From assembly GCF_004337985.1 (NCBI RefSeq), contig NC_043742.1, positions 7,254,641 through 7,318,640 on the forward strand: a stretch of DNA of 64,000 bases. The letters are read 5' to 3'. Position 1 is the first letter of the stretch. Each line of letters opens with the position of its first letter. This stretch comes from Pyricularia pennisetigena (taxonomy: Eukaryota > Ascomycota > Sordariomycetes > Magnaporthales > Pyriculariaceae). Under the pieces are notes generated by a model. That model had not been told where the DNA came from. It worked only from the letters and a program-made list of their open reading frames with translations, and searched no databases. This document shows, in pieces, positions 21,235 to 31,991 of this stretch. Both the position numbers and the translations under genes were made by a program.

Positions 21235-22740
21235 ATGTCCTCTCAACACTTCGACTTGGAGGTCGGCGATGATTTCGATTTCGATCATGTGGACCAGGCT
21301 GATAGCAAATTCTCCGACATTGACCCGTCTCTGGATGCATGGGATGGGGGAATTTCCATCCCCATAAACATGCAGACACAACCGATAGCATTCCCCAGGG
21401 ACCGACCTCGGATCACGGCCAGTGAACCTGAAATCGCAACGGACATACTTGACCTGGGAATGGTCGTTGGCGCTGCCCAAGATGTTGATGCCGCTACTGG
21501 CCCAGCGGGCACTTCAGATTTTGGTACGTCTCGCACCCGCATCGCACAGCCCCTGCCAGCACTCGAACTCCAACCAGTTGAGCACTGGAATATTGACGAT
21601 GAACTTGCCAGCTTCATGGCAACAAGTCAAATTGCAAACCGGATTCCAGTGCAGCTCGGCAATGGGAACTTTGCTTTCAATCTTAGAAATAGCCCCATCT
21701 CGTCCGCCGAACTAGCACAAAGCCTCCTACCCCCTCCTCATGGCCGTCCCCTCCACAAATTGAGGCGTGGCCGTGGCCAAAATGGGTTGAGGGATGACCC
21801 TAATGAGTTCTACTGGCGACTTCCGGGGCCTCCTCCATCGTGGGCTCATGGTCGCAGTGCCTTCCACTATACTTGTGAGGGGGAGCTCAATCTCGTCTAC
21901 AAGTTTGGCGAAGTGGAATTCCTGGACTACCTGACACAGCCCGAGCTTGTGCTTCTCATCCAGAGAACCCCTACACTACACAATCATCGCTATCCCAATC
22001 AGCTCTTGTCGCCCAAGTGTAGATTTCGCCAATGCCGCGCCTTATACCACACCATCAACCGCGGTGAGTTCCGCGTTGCCCTCAGCGAGCATCCCTTCTT
22101 GTACGGCGGCATGCTTAACCCTTTTCACTGCGCCGGGTATGTGCATCTCTACTGCCTAGAGTCCACACTGGGAGTTGCCAGAATGGTAGAGCTCCATGAT
22201 CAGAATAGATTGGTGGTTCACACCCATACTCTTCCCCTGGAGGACAAAGACCCGATGTACATCATGGGGGTGCCGGGTGAGGCTGGCCCATACAACCGCT
22301 ACATCAAGTGGTTCGATCTTGCCAAGAGCTGGCTTAACAACAGTCTCCATGAGCCGATAGAAGGCGACAAAACGCTCAATTGGTACATGACCAAGGGGGT
22401 GGTTGAGTCGCAACTCCCCTTCCAACACAGACGACGTCAAAAACGCCAGTTGGCCGATTTTGCCAAGCACATGGGTAACCCAGCAGAGAAGATCCGCCTA
22501 AGGTGCGCAAACAAGGCGGCGAAGGCTGGCAGCCCGCGACAAGAGGAGGCCCACGGCAGGGCCCAGGCCCAAGAGAGTTCGTGGGGCGGTTCCAGGAGCC
22601 GCTCAAGGTCGCCGGTCCGTGAAACGGGACGAACGTTCGACCATCGACTGCGTGACGAACCGCCGTTGGGACAACCTGAGAACGACAATAACTACGATGA
22701 TGATGAGGACGACGAGAAATATGGGTTGAATGCTCACTAG
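21235..22740 (+). CDS. Hypothetical protein with Cys/His cluster and SR-rich tail
   Basis: A single exon of 501 aa that I do not recognise. The ATG at 21235 has a good context (CACAATGTCC); the frame is open nine codons further upstream only from a TTG. The N-terminal third is acidic and disordered. The middle has a compact conserved-looking region: WRLPGPPPSWAHG, then a possible metal-binding set (C262 and C267 in CRFRQC, then PFHCAGYVHLYCLE near 297-310). The tail has basic RRRQKRQ, GSRSRSRSPVRE and an acidic end DDDEDDE. This mix suggests a nuclear or RNA-associated protein, but that is inference only. I recall similar unannotated proteins in fungi and cannot check how widely it occurs. 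Confidence 0.72.
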   Translation: MSSQHFDLEVGDDFDFDHVDQADSKFSDIDPSLDAWDGGISIPINMQTQPIAFPRDRPRITASEPEIATDILDLGMVVGAAQDVDAATGPAGTSDFGTSRTRIAQPLPALELQPVEHWNIDDELASFMATSQIANRIPVQLGNGNFAFNLRNSPISSAELAQSLLPPPHGRPLHKLRRGRGQNGLRDDPNEFYWRLPGPPPSWAHGRSAFHYTCEGELNLVYKFGEVEFLDYLTQPELVLLIQRTPTLHNHRYPNQLLSPKCRFRQCRALYHTINRGEFRVALSEHPFLYGGMLNPFHCAGYVHLYCLESTLGVARMVELHDQNRLVVHTHTLPLEDKDPMYIMGVPGEAGPYNRYIKWFDLAKSWLNNSLHEPIEGDKTLNWYMTKGVVESQLPFQHRRRQKRQLADFAKHMGNPAEKIRLRCANKAAKAGSPRQEEAHGRAQAQESSWGGSRSRSRSPVRETGRTFDHRLRDEPPLGQPENDNNYDDDEDDEKYGLNAH

Positions 22741-23353
22741 GATGCAGGCCTCCGCTAGGGCCTGGGGCTCAGGGTGCTGAGGCCATGGTATGGTTTGATT
22801 GGGAGCACCATAGTGTCTGAGGCAATGCAGGCTTTGCTCGAAGCACTAGACTGAAACTGGAGGAGGATAAAGAGAATGAATAGACTTCATAGTAAAAGCA
22901 ATCATAACAAGGTGTGGTTGTGACTATGTATGGCTCCAATTTCCATGCTACAGGTCGTCTAGGCAGGTCTAAAAGGAGGGAAGGGAGGGTAGTGGTGCGG
23001 TTAGGAAAATATGAAAGTAGCCTAGACTAGTTGTGTTCATAGCACCACGGCATGTCCGTGATTCTTGTGGGGTGGAATGGATCAGCCGAGGGAATAGAAT
23101 CTAAGGTGTCAAGTAACTTTGGCTTGCTGGAATGGCTGGTTAATGGATCAATGTTTATGCCTGCATACAATTTATAGTTCCCGGATCCAGAGAAGGGTTG
23201 CAAGCAGCATTCCAATTGGGATGTCGCATCGCAGGTAGGTACCCTCGGTATGGAGGTCGTGCGTGCTTTGAAAGTCACTTTCACAGCCAACACGGGAATT
23301 CTTGCTATTTTGGGAGGGGTGTTGAAATTATTGCTCCGCACCTGGGAAGGGAT

Positions 23354-23377
23354 AAAAAAAAAAAAAAAAAAAAAAAA
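23354..23377. repeat. A24 homopolymer run
   Basis: An uninterrupted run of 24 A on the plus strand in intergenic DNA. It is one of six A-runs of at least 20 in the window. Confidence 0.85.
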
Positions 23378-24389
23378 GGGACTTGGCTGATTGTGGGCTA
23401 CCATCGATCGGCCTTCTCCGTCGACAGCCCGTTAAGAGAAGAAAAGAAAGTTGAGGGGCAAGAGGGGGAGGGTCGGTACTTACTTGGTACATTGCCCTAT
23501 TTGGGAAGTAGCCGAGTCGGTACCTTGGTGGAGCCGCTGACCCGCAAGACTGGTGTACCGTGCCTGCAATACACCCTTGACCACTTTAAAACCGAGCAGT
23601 CGGTCAGGTCATACAGATAGATATTTGGTAAGTCTGGCTGGTGGAAAGAGTTTCAATGCAACAAAGACTGAGGAAGAGTAGCATTAATGGATCATCTCTT
23701 CGCCTCAGCCAATTACCAAAATTCAAATTAGACCTCAACCGGGCAGGGAACCGCAAAAAATTTCTCAAACTACCCAAACATTTGCTACCTGTGTGGCCCA
23801 CACTGATCAGCCGAAGCCCAGCCACAGTACCTACCTGCCTACTCTCAATTATTCATTCCATCTGTCAGTTGGGCAGTTGGGCAGTTGGGCAACTAAACGG
23901 CGGGCGCGAAAAGTACGTTACTCGGGGACCTGACGTCACCTTTGGCGCGTGACGAGCTTCCAGAACAAAGCCAACAAAGGGAAAGAAACGATTACGATTT
24001 GAAAGGCTCCTAGGGATGTGTTCAGCTTTGTTCTGAGACCCGTGCAGTCTAGACTGCTGCATTGGCGTTTACCCTTGGATTGGCCGTTGGATGGGAGAGA
24101 GAATAAGAAAGAGAGGCAGAGACAAAGGCAGAGATTGCAGAGACGTGCACTTTGGGCCCTTTTGTGCTTAGCGTCCTGGCCGTTAAGAACAACCGTCCCT
24201 TTCGACGAGGGGTGGCTGTTCTTATTCATCCGACAATCCAGGTCCCCTTGCATGAGATCTCGGAAACGTTGGCGACTGCAGTACATTGACCAGCTTCGTC
24301 GCGCGCACGCCTAAAATCAGCGCCATTAGGCTCACCAACACGAGCCGCCTGGGCCGCTCTCAACTATTGCTCTTTGGCGATGCGCGCCA

Positions 24390-24456
24390 CTTGAGATCGC
24401 ATCGCATCGCATCTCAGCGCATCGCATCTCAGCGCATCGCATCGCGTCGCGTTGGA
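24390..24456. repeat. GCATC-type pentamer microsatellite
   Basis: The stretch reads as repeated GCATC units broken by TCAGC (GATCGCATCGCATCGCATCT and similar). It lies about 320 bp upstream of the phosphodiesterase start codon. It is a simple repeat without a coding frame of note. Confidence 0.7.
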
Positions 24457-24770
24457 TCTCATTGGATCCCTGACTGGCTTGCGCACGCATCTAACATTTC
24501 GAGGGAGACCGAAAGCTCAACTTGGGGAAAAAAAGAAAAATTACTACTACCCTACTTTTACCTCACCGGCGCACTTTTCCTACCTGCTCACCCGATCGTG
24601 CGCGACGCGATCAAACATCTCTCGCGCAAACTCGTACACGTAAACGATTTCGTTTCCTTGCAAATTGTTCAAAGCTTATTTTCCGCGCTGTGCGAGCAGC
24701 CCTAGGTGAGACGGGACGTGCAAATAAACCTTGGGTGACTTAGGATTGCACGTTTTGTCCAGACATCGCG

Positions 24771-27122
24771 ATGGGCGAGGGCAGCGCGGAAGGTGAGACT
24801 ACAGCACCTTCAGCCGCGATCCAGGTTGTTGTGTTGGTGAGTTTATCCCCCCAAAAAGCTTGATTTCCTCTTTTATTTCTTTTCTGCTCTCTTTCTGTCC
24901 AGCTTTACGTACTCGTGAGTTTCTCCACCCAGCCGATTGGCACCTTGAAGTGTATCACATTTCGTCGCTAGCCTTGTCAGGTGTGATATCTCAAGTTGAC
25001 TGGTCACTTTTCATCTGGCATTGCTTCGAATGGGGTATGAGCAAGGGTGTCTTTGTCTGTTGTTTACTTACTACCTTATAGGTAGACAACAATACACAAA
25101 GAGTATTAAGGCCTCTTACCGGCTATGCCTCTTGTTTTTGATTCATAATTTCTGATGGCTTCTCTGCTGCTTTTGCTTTCCTTTTTTCTCGTTTCATTTC
25201 TTTCTCTCCTGTCTCATTTTTGTTTCTTTCAAGTGTCAAACTTGCCAAAAAAAAAAAAAAAAAGCAATATCCAGCGGTTGCGTCTGGCACTGACGCCATT
25301 GAGGAATCGGATTGAGGTTTTCTTGGCTGGTCTGACTGAAGTCATTATCATCAGCTGCTCTGGCTCTTGCCCAATGCTTTCCTATCGTGCCACCAACGAA
25401 GCCAACTGACCGTATCCATCTCCTTTACAGGGCTCAGGCGGTGGTCCAGAAGAGTCGAATACGACAGCATTCCTGGTAAGGTCAACATCAACGGGTTGGG
25501 GCAAGGGTTCCATTGTAGCTGTGGATGCTGGCGTGCATCTGTCAGCGATCAAACGGATTTTGGAAGATACCCAACCGCCCGGCCTCGCCAACGGCGAGCT
25601 CCCACTACCTCACGTCTTACAGGAAGGGCCCTTCAAGGGACTGGAATTACCTTTCGCGACCCCGTCTGCAAACTCGTCGCACATCCAGCGCACCTTGGTT
25701 GATACTTATCTCATCACACATCCTCACCTCGACCACATCGCCGGCTTTGTGATAAATACCGCCGGCCTCCCGGGATCCCGGCCAAAGCGCCTCGCTGGCC
25801 TGCCGAACACCATAGAGGCCTTCAAGAGCCACATCTTCAACAATATAATTTGGCCCAACTTGACAGATGAGAACAATGGTGCAGGCCTGGTTACGTACAA
25901 TCGCCTTGTCGAGGGCGGGTCGCCTGCCATAGGTGAGGGCGATGGGCGGGGTTACCTCGAGATCAGCGATGGGCTGGCGGTCAAGGTCTGGTGCGTCAGC
26001 CATGGCCACTGCATGGAAAAACACAGCCACAGGGGCAGTGGGAGCAGCAGCACACGCTTCGGCAGCATGGATGGCGCGTCCTCATCCATGAATGCCGTGG
26101 GGATGGGTGGGAGTATCCCGCCTGGGATGATGAGTCCCAGGACACTAGCGCACCATAACTCGGCAGGCCCAAGCTTGTCGCTGTTTCTGCAGCAGCAGGC
26201 AGTGGCGCGTGGAGACATGACCGCTGGGATGCAGACGCCCCATGCCGGTCTGGGAACCCGAGGCAGCAGCATGAGCGCCATGTTTGGTGGGCACCAGCAA
26301 CTGATAGATACACCCTGTGTCTATGACAGCAGCGCGTACTTCATCCGCGACCTGGCGACCGGCCGGGAGGTTCTCATTTTTGGTGACGTCGAGCCTGACA
26401 GCGTCAGCTTTACGCCACGCAACGCCATAGTCTGGGCCGAAGCGGCTCCCAAGATTGCCACAGGCAGGCTGTCGGCCATATTTATAGAGTGCAGCTATGA
26501 TGACAGTCAGGAATCCGATCGGTTGTACGGACACATGACGCCGAGGTACATCAGGGAGGAATTGGCGATTCTGGCGGCCGAGGTCTCACGTGTGCGTGCG
26601 AACATAGCAAGAGATGGCAGAAAGAGGAAGCGAGATGGTGAAGACGGTATCGTCTTGAACAGTGGTGTGGCTACCCCAGGCGGCCTTCGGCGGCGAGTAA
26701 CGGCACAAAACTCGAGCACGGGCTTACTGGAAGACCCGGTGTCGCCGAGGACGATCAGGCCTCCCAGGGCTCCGTCAGCTGAGGACTTACCTGAGGCGGC
26801 AATACACCGGGTTCAACATCAGAACGCATACCGGGATCCGATTGACTCACCGCGTATAGCCACGCCAACTGCTGAGTTGTCACTGAGAGAGACCGAGGCT
26901 GGTTCGGAGAACGCAAGCACGAGTAGAATACCTTCTACGGCCGAGGCAGCATCGCTGCCGCTGAAAGGCCTTAAAGTTGTCCTCATCCACGTCAAGGACC
27001 GCATGGATGACGACACTCCCGCAGGGGATATCATCATGCAGGAGCTCGCAGAACACGAGGCCGAGGCACCAACTGGCTGCGAGTTTATACTATCCCGAGC
27101 TGGCGAGGCATTGTACTTGTGA
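24771..27122 (+). CDS. Class II (low-affinity) 3',5'-cyclic-nucleotide phosphodiesterase
   Basis: Exon 1 is 24771-24836 (MGEGSAEGETTAPSAAIQVV plus VL). A 594-bp intron (GTGAGT...TTTACAG) follows, then exon 2 25431-27122, giving 585 aa. The joined N-terminus reads VVVL-GSGGGPEESNTTAFL, the typical first strand of class II enzymes. The metallo-beta-lactamase-type metal motif THPHLDHIAGF places H119, H121, D123 and H124; further family blocks are VSHGH, IFGDVEPD, IFIECSYDDSQ and LYGHMTP. The enzyme hydrolyses cAMP and so limits PKA signalling; in fungi this class is PDE1/PdeL. A Gly/Ser/Met-rich insertion (about residues 190-280) and a second basic, Ser-rich insertion (about 385-510) separate the conserved blocks. 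It appears intact. Confidence 0.9.
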
Positions 27123-27630
27123 CGTAAACCTGTGGCATCTCGCTGCGGGAACATATCTGTCTAGCAGGTTCCCACCCTTTTGGTTCATTAATGAGGCGTT
27201 CGGTGGCTTCTGCAATCGTGTAATTTATCTTATCTCGGGCTGGATCTGCGTATTGTCCTATCTTCTCTCGAAGTCTGGTCGCCTTGTTCGATGAGTCTAG
27301 AATATGTCTTGCGGTGGCTTGGTTACTTTAGGAGACGCCATATACTCGACAGTGATCTGCTGGCTTTGGATGAGCCAAAGCACAGGGAAATGGTTGGCTA
27401 GGTAGAGAGAGGCTTCTGTGTGTGGTATATATGCACGCGTTTAGGCGAGTAGCTTTCGAGAGGTACCTGGGACTTTGATCCAGTTGCATCTCTTGCTAGC
27501 AGGTCATGTTTACTGCTCAAAAAGATATAAATATAGCCCAGATGCAGCCGTCATTACTCCAATGTCCGATGTTTTACTGGGGTCAGTTCTTAATTATTGT
27601 TCTGTTTCCTTCTTTGCTCGTAAATCTATT
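27123..27630. other. Intergenic, convergent 3' ends
   Basis: About 500 bp between the ends of the phosphodiesterase gene (+) and the flavin-reductase-like gene (-). Presumably 3' UTRs; no motif or frame of note. Confidence 0.6.
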
Positions 27631-28803
27631 TCACTTGGTTGCGGCGTCGGATTTGAGTTTTTCGTAACCCGCTCGTCCACCAACGTCCTTCTCAAAGTCT
27701 GGTCTTGTTAACTCGAACGCTTCTGTGGTGCGCCCATAGGTGATACCGCCCAGGCGGCTGATTGGACGGAGTACCTGTTTGAGAGCATCATCAATTAATA
27801 TCACAGTTCGCCCAAGCTAGATAAGACGAAAAAAAAAAAAAAAAAAAAAAAAAGCCTCTGGCGACAGCAAGTCACGGTATCTTACCTTGGGGTCAATCAA
27901 GTCCCTCTCGGCATTGATGGCATCCTCCCTGACCCAGAACCTCGTCCCTTCAATGACTGCCATGGTGCCAGAAGTCTTGCCCGGCGTGCTCTTGCTCTTG
28001 AACTCGCGCAGACTCTCTACCTTTCCCTCGACGCTGAAGATGGCCTCACCCACCCTCGGCGGCTTGACGGTCTCACAGTCACGCACGGGCGTCAAGCCGC
28101 TGAGATCCCACTCGGAGACGCCGTGCGGGGCGTTGACGCTCGTGGCATTGGCGGCCTCGACGAAGCTCTCGCTGATAATGTTGATGACGCACTCGCCCGT
28201 CTCGGAGAGGTGGCGGACCGTATCCTTGGCCGTCTCGCCCGACGCGGCCGACGCAAAGCCAATCACAAACAGTGGCGGGTCGTGGTTGATCATGTTGAAA
28301 TAGCTAAAGGGCGCGAGGTTGTGCGACCCGTCGGCGCCCACCGTCGACACGAAGGCAATCGGCCGCGGGACCACGGCGCCGATCAGCAGCTTGTAGTTCA
28401 GGCGGGCGGGGCGGTCCGGTGCATACGGATCAATTGTGATGTGCTTAGCCGACTCGGGTGCTGGGGTGTTTGCACCGGATCCATACTTCCATTCCGGCGC
28501 GGGTGTCTGGGTGTATCGGAAGCCGTTGTTGCCATCGAAGGGTGGGCGCGAAGCCTCGACGGACTTGAAGTCGCCGTGGGGATTGCGACCGAGGGCAGCC
28601 TCATTGCGAGCGGTCGCTTCTGCGGCCGAGGACATAGTGGTAGGTTTACTAGTCGAGTCTGAATAGTAGTGGTGGTGGTTGCGATGATGTCTTGTGCTGC
28701 TACTGCGGGGTTCAGACGTAACGAAGAGGGTGGGGGATGGCGAAATAGACGTCGGCAGAGCAGTGCAGCGACGAGCAAATAAGGAGAGACGCGGGTAAAT
28801 CAT
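27631..28803 (-). CDS. Flavin-reductase-like (FMN-binding split-barrel) protein
   Basis: Exon 1 28803-27886 and exon 2 27774-27631 (111-bp intron, GTAAGA...CAG) give 353 aa. The core reads LNYKLLIGAVVPRPIAFVSTVGADGSHNLAPFSYFN, then DPPLFVIGFA, TGECVINIISE and, after the splice, GGITYGRTTEAFELTRP. This is the flavin reductase-like domain of the DIM6/NTAB group, which binds FMN and carries out oxidoreductase reactions on unknown small substrates. The first 56 residues are rich in Arg, Ser and His and could be a mitochondrial presequence; a second ATG (28635, MSSAAEATARNE) would give a cytosolic form. The intron carries a run of 25 T on the coding strand, which is unusual. Without the splice the frame would end in a Phe run. 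Confidence 0.85.
27829..27853. repeat. A25 homopolymer run in an intron
   Basis: A 25-A run on the plus strand, lying inside the intron of the minus-strand flavin-reductase-like gene and therefore a T25 tract in the pre-mRNA direction. Confidence 0.85.
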
Positions 28804-29419
28804 CGATTAAGCAAGCTAACGCAAGACCCAGAGATATGACAAATGAAGACTACACTAATATTCAAAAGCTAGATACCTGTTTGGCTGAGTCGTGATTTGA
28901 GACGTGCTCGGGGAGCTATTCCGTTCGGGCATTAACCCCACTTCCAATCCGGAGAAAAACCCGATAGCAATCCGCTGACTTGCATCCCCGGTTTACAGTT
29001 GGGTACTGAGTAAGCCAAGGTACTGGGTACTCGAGCACTGCCAACTCTGTACGATGGAGATGGAACACAACGCCCAAAGTATGGGGGGTTATTTTTACAC
29101 ATAAAAATAACCGTAAATCACACATGGTAAGCATGGAAGTTTGTATTTACTTATTATATCTTTTGAGCATATGTTCTAGATAAAGATATAACATGATAAC
29201 CAAACCCCCGAGGCTTTTTTTTTTATGTATATGCACCCACCTATGGAGATGTGTTGATGCTGTGCTGCTCTGATTGACCCAACAGACTTGATTCATCTCC
29301 AATCATATCCATCAATATACCTTGACCAAGCCCTTGGCACGGGAAAGAGCAAGGCCCGAGATCGTCTCTTTGTTTAATATTGCCCTTTTTTCCAGCATGG
29401 CCAAAACACACAAATATTC
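28804..29419. other. Intergenic region
   Basis: About 600 bp between the promoter of the flavin-reductase-like gene and the 3' end of the MFS transporter gene, both minus. It is somewhat AT-rich near 29080-29220. No further gene is seen. Confidence 0.55.
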
Positions 29420-31003
29420 TCAAGAAGGTACAGCAGCGCCTCCCGCTTCGGCTTCACGCTTGAGCCTCTGCAGACGCAAGGCCTCGTAGTCCGGCAAAAA
29501 CCTCGTAGCAATACCAAATCCTGCTGCTAGCAAGGCCATAAGCAGCCAGATCGCGTAGCCGTTCAGGAATTGCGTCTCGGCCCCAATGGCAAACAGGCTA
29601 TTGGCCGCTGCAGGCGTGAAGGCACGAACTATGCTAGAGGTCATCAATTGCATGGCGTTGATAGTCGCCAGCGCCGTGGGGCCGGGGTTGACTTCGTTGA
29701 CGGCAAGCTGGCTGGCAGTAAAGGACAAGGCAACGCCGCACCCAATCATCAGTGCCGGCGGGTAAAAAGACCAAAAAAGGCTCGTGTATCCGGCCCGTAG
29801 CAAATAGTTGGCTACAGGGGAGATGGCAAAGAACAGAGGGTAGACGGCGCCGCACATTCTCATGACGCCGTTGGTCCCCAGACGGCGGTGTAGGGGAGGG
29901 AAGGCAAAGATAAGCCATATAGCCTGCGTGATCCCGTTGAGCGCCATCATGCATGATATCTGAAAGGAGGTGAAGCCAAAGCCACCAAGCTTGACGGGAG
30001 TCCACCACCATAGTGGGCAGATGGCTGTGTATGCAAATGCCAGCAGTGAGAGATGAGCCCCGACATACTGCACGATGAGGACCCCAGGCTGGCGCAGAAG
30101 CTCCCGAATCGACATGGAATGCTGGGTTGCAGACTGCGTACCGGAGGATGTCACCTTGCTTGCTCCTTTGGTCTCCTTAACCTTGAACATGCACACAATT
30201 GTAGAAACGGCGCTGGTGGCACCAATAGCAAGACTGGATAGCGCATATGGGTACTGGGAGAAGAAGGGGACCCTTTCAAATAAGCCCCCATACTGGCCGA
30301 CAGGGTCTGCCAATATGCCACCGATAAGAGGTCCCAGAAAGATGCCCAAGTTACCGGAGAAGGCAAACCAGCTGAAGATTCTAGCTTGCGTCCCTGGCGT
30401 GCTCAACTCGGCCAGACAAGTCCTGATGGTGACTAGTGTACCCGAGAATACACCAGCAAGCATTCGAAGCAAGATCATTTGTGTGATGGTTTGAGCAAAA
30501 CCAAACATGGAAGTCGACACGGTGACGCCGACCATGGAAGCTAAAAGGACTGGCTTTCGGCCGATTCGGTCTGACAAGCGCGCCCAGAAGACCATAACGA
30601 TAGCCTGGACCAGCGAGAAGTTAGACTCGATCAGGCCGCTGTAGAAGCCGACCTGAGCGACGGGAACGTCACCGCTGCGGCGCACGAACTCGTTGATGTA
30701 GGGGAAGATGGAGAAGAAAGCAATCGGTTCGAGTGTCCGGGCAACACAAAGCCAAAAGACCTGGGCCTTGGGGATGGTCTCGTCCTGATCTCCTTGCGTG
30801 TCTCCTTCCGGATCATTGCGCGCCGAGTTGATTGGGTCATGATTTGGGTCTGACGCGGGGGCCTGTCCAGTTTCTTCGGCGATCCTGGCGATCGCACATG
30901 CCGAGGCTGGATCGGCAGCCGTTGAGATCTCTCCAACAGCCAGGAGCGGCGTCGTCTCACTGGCCCGTGGGGAACTGCTTCTGGGACTGTGTGTCGCCAT
31001 CAT
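29420..31003 (-). CDS. MFS transporter, DHA1/TetA-like
   Basis: A single exon of 527 aa (two adjacent ATGs, 31003 and 31000). A polar N-tail of about 80 residues containing an ETTPLL motif precedes twelve predicted hydrophobic segments, beginning with QVFWLCVARTLEPIAFFSIF. The MFS loop 2-3 signature is RLSDRIGRKPVLL, and loop 4-5 has GTLVTIRTCLAELS, then ARIFSWFAFSGNLGIFLGPL. A charged central loop (KVKETKGASK... RELLRQPG) divides the two halves. It resembles fungal relatives of yeast YCR023C and the DHA1 drug:H+ antiporters. The substrate cannot be read from the sequence. No biosynthetic genes adjoin it, so a role in export of a local metabolite is not supported. Confidence 0.87.
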   Translation of the reverse strand: MMATHSPRSSSPRASETTPLLAVGEISTAADPASACAIARIAEETGQAPASDPNHDPINSARNDPEGDTQGDQDETIPKAQVFWLCVARTLEPIAFFSIFPYINEFVRRSGDVPVAQVGFYSGLIESNFSLVQAIVMVFWARLSDRIGRKPVLLASMVGVTVSTSMFGFAQTITQMILLRMLAGVFSGTLVTIRTCLAELSTPGTQARIFSWFAFSGNLGIFLGPLIGGILADPVGQYGGLFERVPFFSQYPYALSSLAIGATSAVSTIVCMFKVKETKGASKVTSSGTQSATQHSMSIRELLRQPGVLIVQYVGAHLSLLAFAYTAICPLWWWTPVKLGGFGFTSFQISCMMALNGITQAIWLIFAFPPLHRRLGTNGVMRMCGAVYPLFFAISPVANYLLRAGYTSLFWSFYPPALMIGCGVALSFTASQLAVNEVNPGPTALATINAMQLMTSSIVRAFTPAAANSLFAIGAETQFLNGYAIWLLMALLAAGFGIATRFLPDYEALRLQRLKREAEAGGAAVPS

Positions 31004-31620
31004 TCAGCAGGAGTGCGGATAGGAACAAAAAGCGCCGGGACAGGACTTGACTCATCAAGGTATTGAGAATGATGAGTGAGAGAAAAGGAGGTAAAAGAAA
31101 GAAAGGAAGAGGAGGGGGAAAAGATCATCAAAAACCAGCTGAATGAGAATAGATCAAGGATTTGTAGGCATTGTTGCTCGGCACAACCTGTCATATCAGA
31201 GGATCTCAAAAGAATATCGTCCGTAAGCACAATTTCTCGTCTCCAAAGTAACAGCTCAAATCCCTTTTGATTATGAGTTCGGCGTGAGATGAGAAGATAG
31301 GTAGCATTGAGCCCTGTCTGTCAAACCCTAACCCTTGCAGGGAGTCATATCGCTCTGTCGTTGCCTGCCGCGCGCTTGCTACAGGCATATTAGCGAGCGG
31401 GTCCCCCTCATGGTGATTGTCTTTGCCTCGGCGAAACTAGCTGCACGAAAAAAAAAAAACCCCCCAAAAAACCGACAGGCTATCAACTTCGCCGACATCT
31501 CGCCAAGATGCGCTCGCTAAGCCTTTCTTTCGAAAGAGAGATTTTTGGGGGGTCAGAAGGCGTTTGACGAGTCGTGTATTCCCGGTTCCCGACAGCAAGC
31601 CGGACTGTTTCTCACTGTGG
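31004..31620. other. Upstream region of the MFS gene
   Basis: A divergent interval between the MFS gene (-) and the kinase relic (+). It is purine-rich on the plus strand (about 31075-31130) and has a short A-run followed by C-run near 31448-31465. No separate gene is recognised. Confidence 0.5.
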
Positions 31621-31622
31621 AG

Positions 31623-31991
31623 ATGGAAATGTTCTTCTCCAATGTGAGTAGCGAAGCTACGCAAAATCATGGCTCATATGTTCTTGCCCACGGTAAACTA
31701 GCCCCTCGCAATATTATGGTCCAAGATGGGATGGTCATCAGAACAGTGGATGGAAGTTCAGCCGGTTCTTATTCGAGTACGCTGGACGATCCCGATACTG
31801 AAAGAAAATTTTCAGCCTTGCTCCAAGAATGGTCCGAGATTCACTCACCTGAAAGAACACAGAGCCTGGTAGATATTTGGCATCCGGCCAAAGATTGTTC
31901 TGCCTTGGGGTGCAAGGGTACATGTGATGATCGAGTAACTCTCGGCTTTGGTTCTGTTCACTGGATCCGCGTAAAGCACAAGACCCCCTGA
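31623..31991 (+). pseudogene. Relic of an APH-type phosphotransferase
   Basis: From the ATG at 31623 a frame of about 122 codons contains YVLAHGKLAPRNIMVQDG followed by a VDGSSAG element. In fungal aminoglycoside-phosphotransferase/choline-kinase-like proteins this region is HGDLxPRNIMV...xxDWExAG, where the first Asp is the catalytic base and the second binds Mg2+. Here the catalytic Asp is Lys, and the DW pair is DG. The N-lobe and nucleotide loop are absent upstream, and the C-terminal part loses similarity after LLQEWSEIH. I read it as a decayed fragment, not a working kinase. A short expressed protein cannot be excluded. Confidence 0.5.

Larger units (their letters stand above)
22741..24770. 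other. Intergenic region with A24 and GCATC repeats
   Basis: Two kilobases between two plus-strand genes. It holds an uninterrupted A24 run at 23354-23377, a WGGGCAGTT triplication near 23865-23895, and irregular GCATC/TCAGC pentamer repeats at about 24395-24455. The pyrimidine-rich part before 24771 is probably the phosphodiesterase promoter. No gene is supported. Confidence 0.6.

Noticed and set aside
13187..31003. CPS1-like adenylating protein plus MFS transporter and P450 as a secondary-metabolite cluster
   Set aside because: The genes are spread over more than 30 kb among housekeeping genes, the CPS1/DIP2 protein is not a peptide synthetase, and no backbone or tailoring enzymes adjoin.
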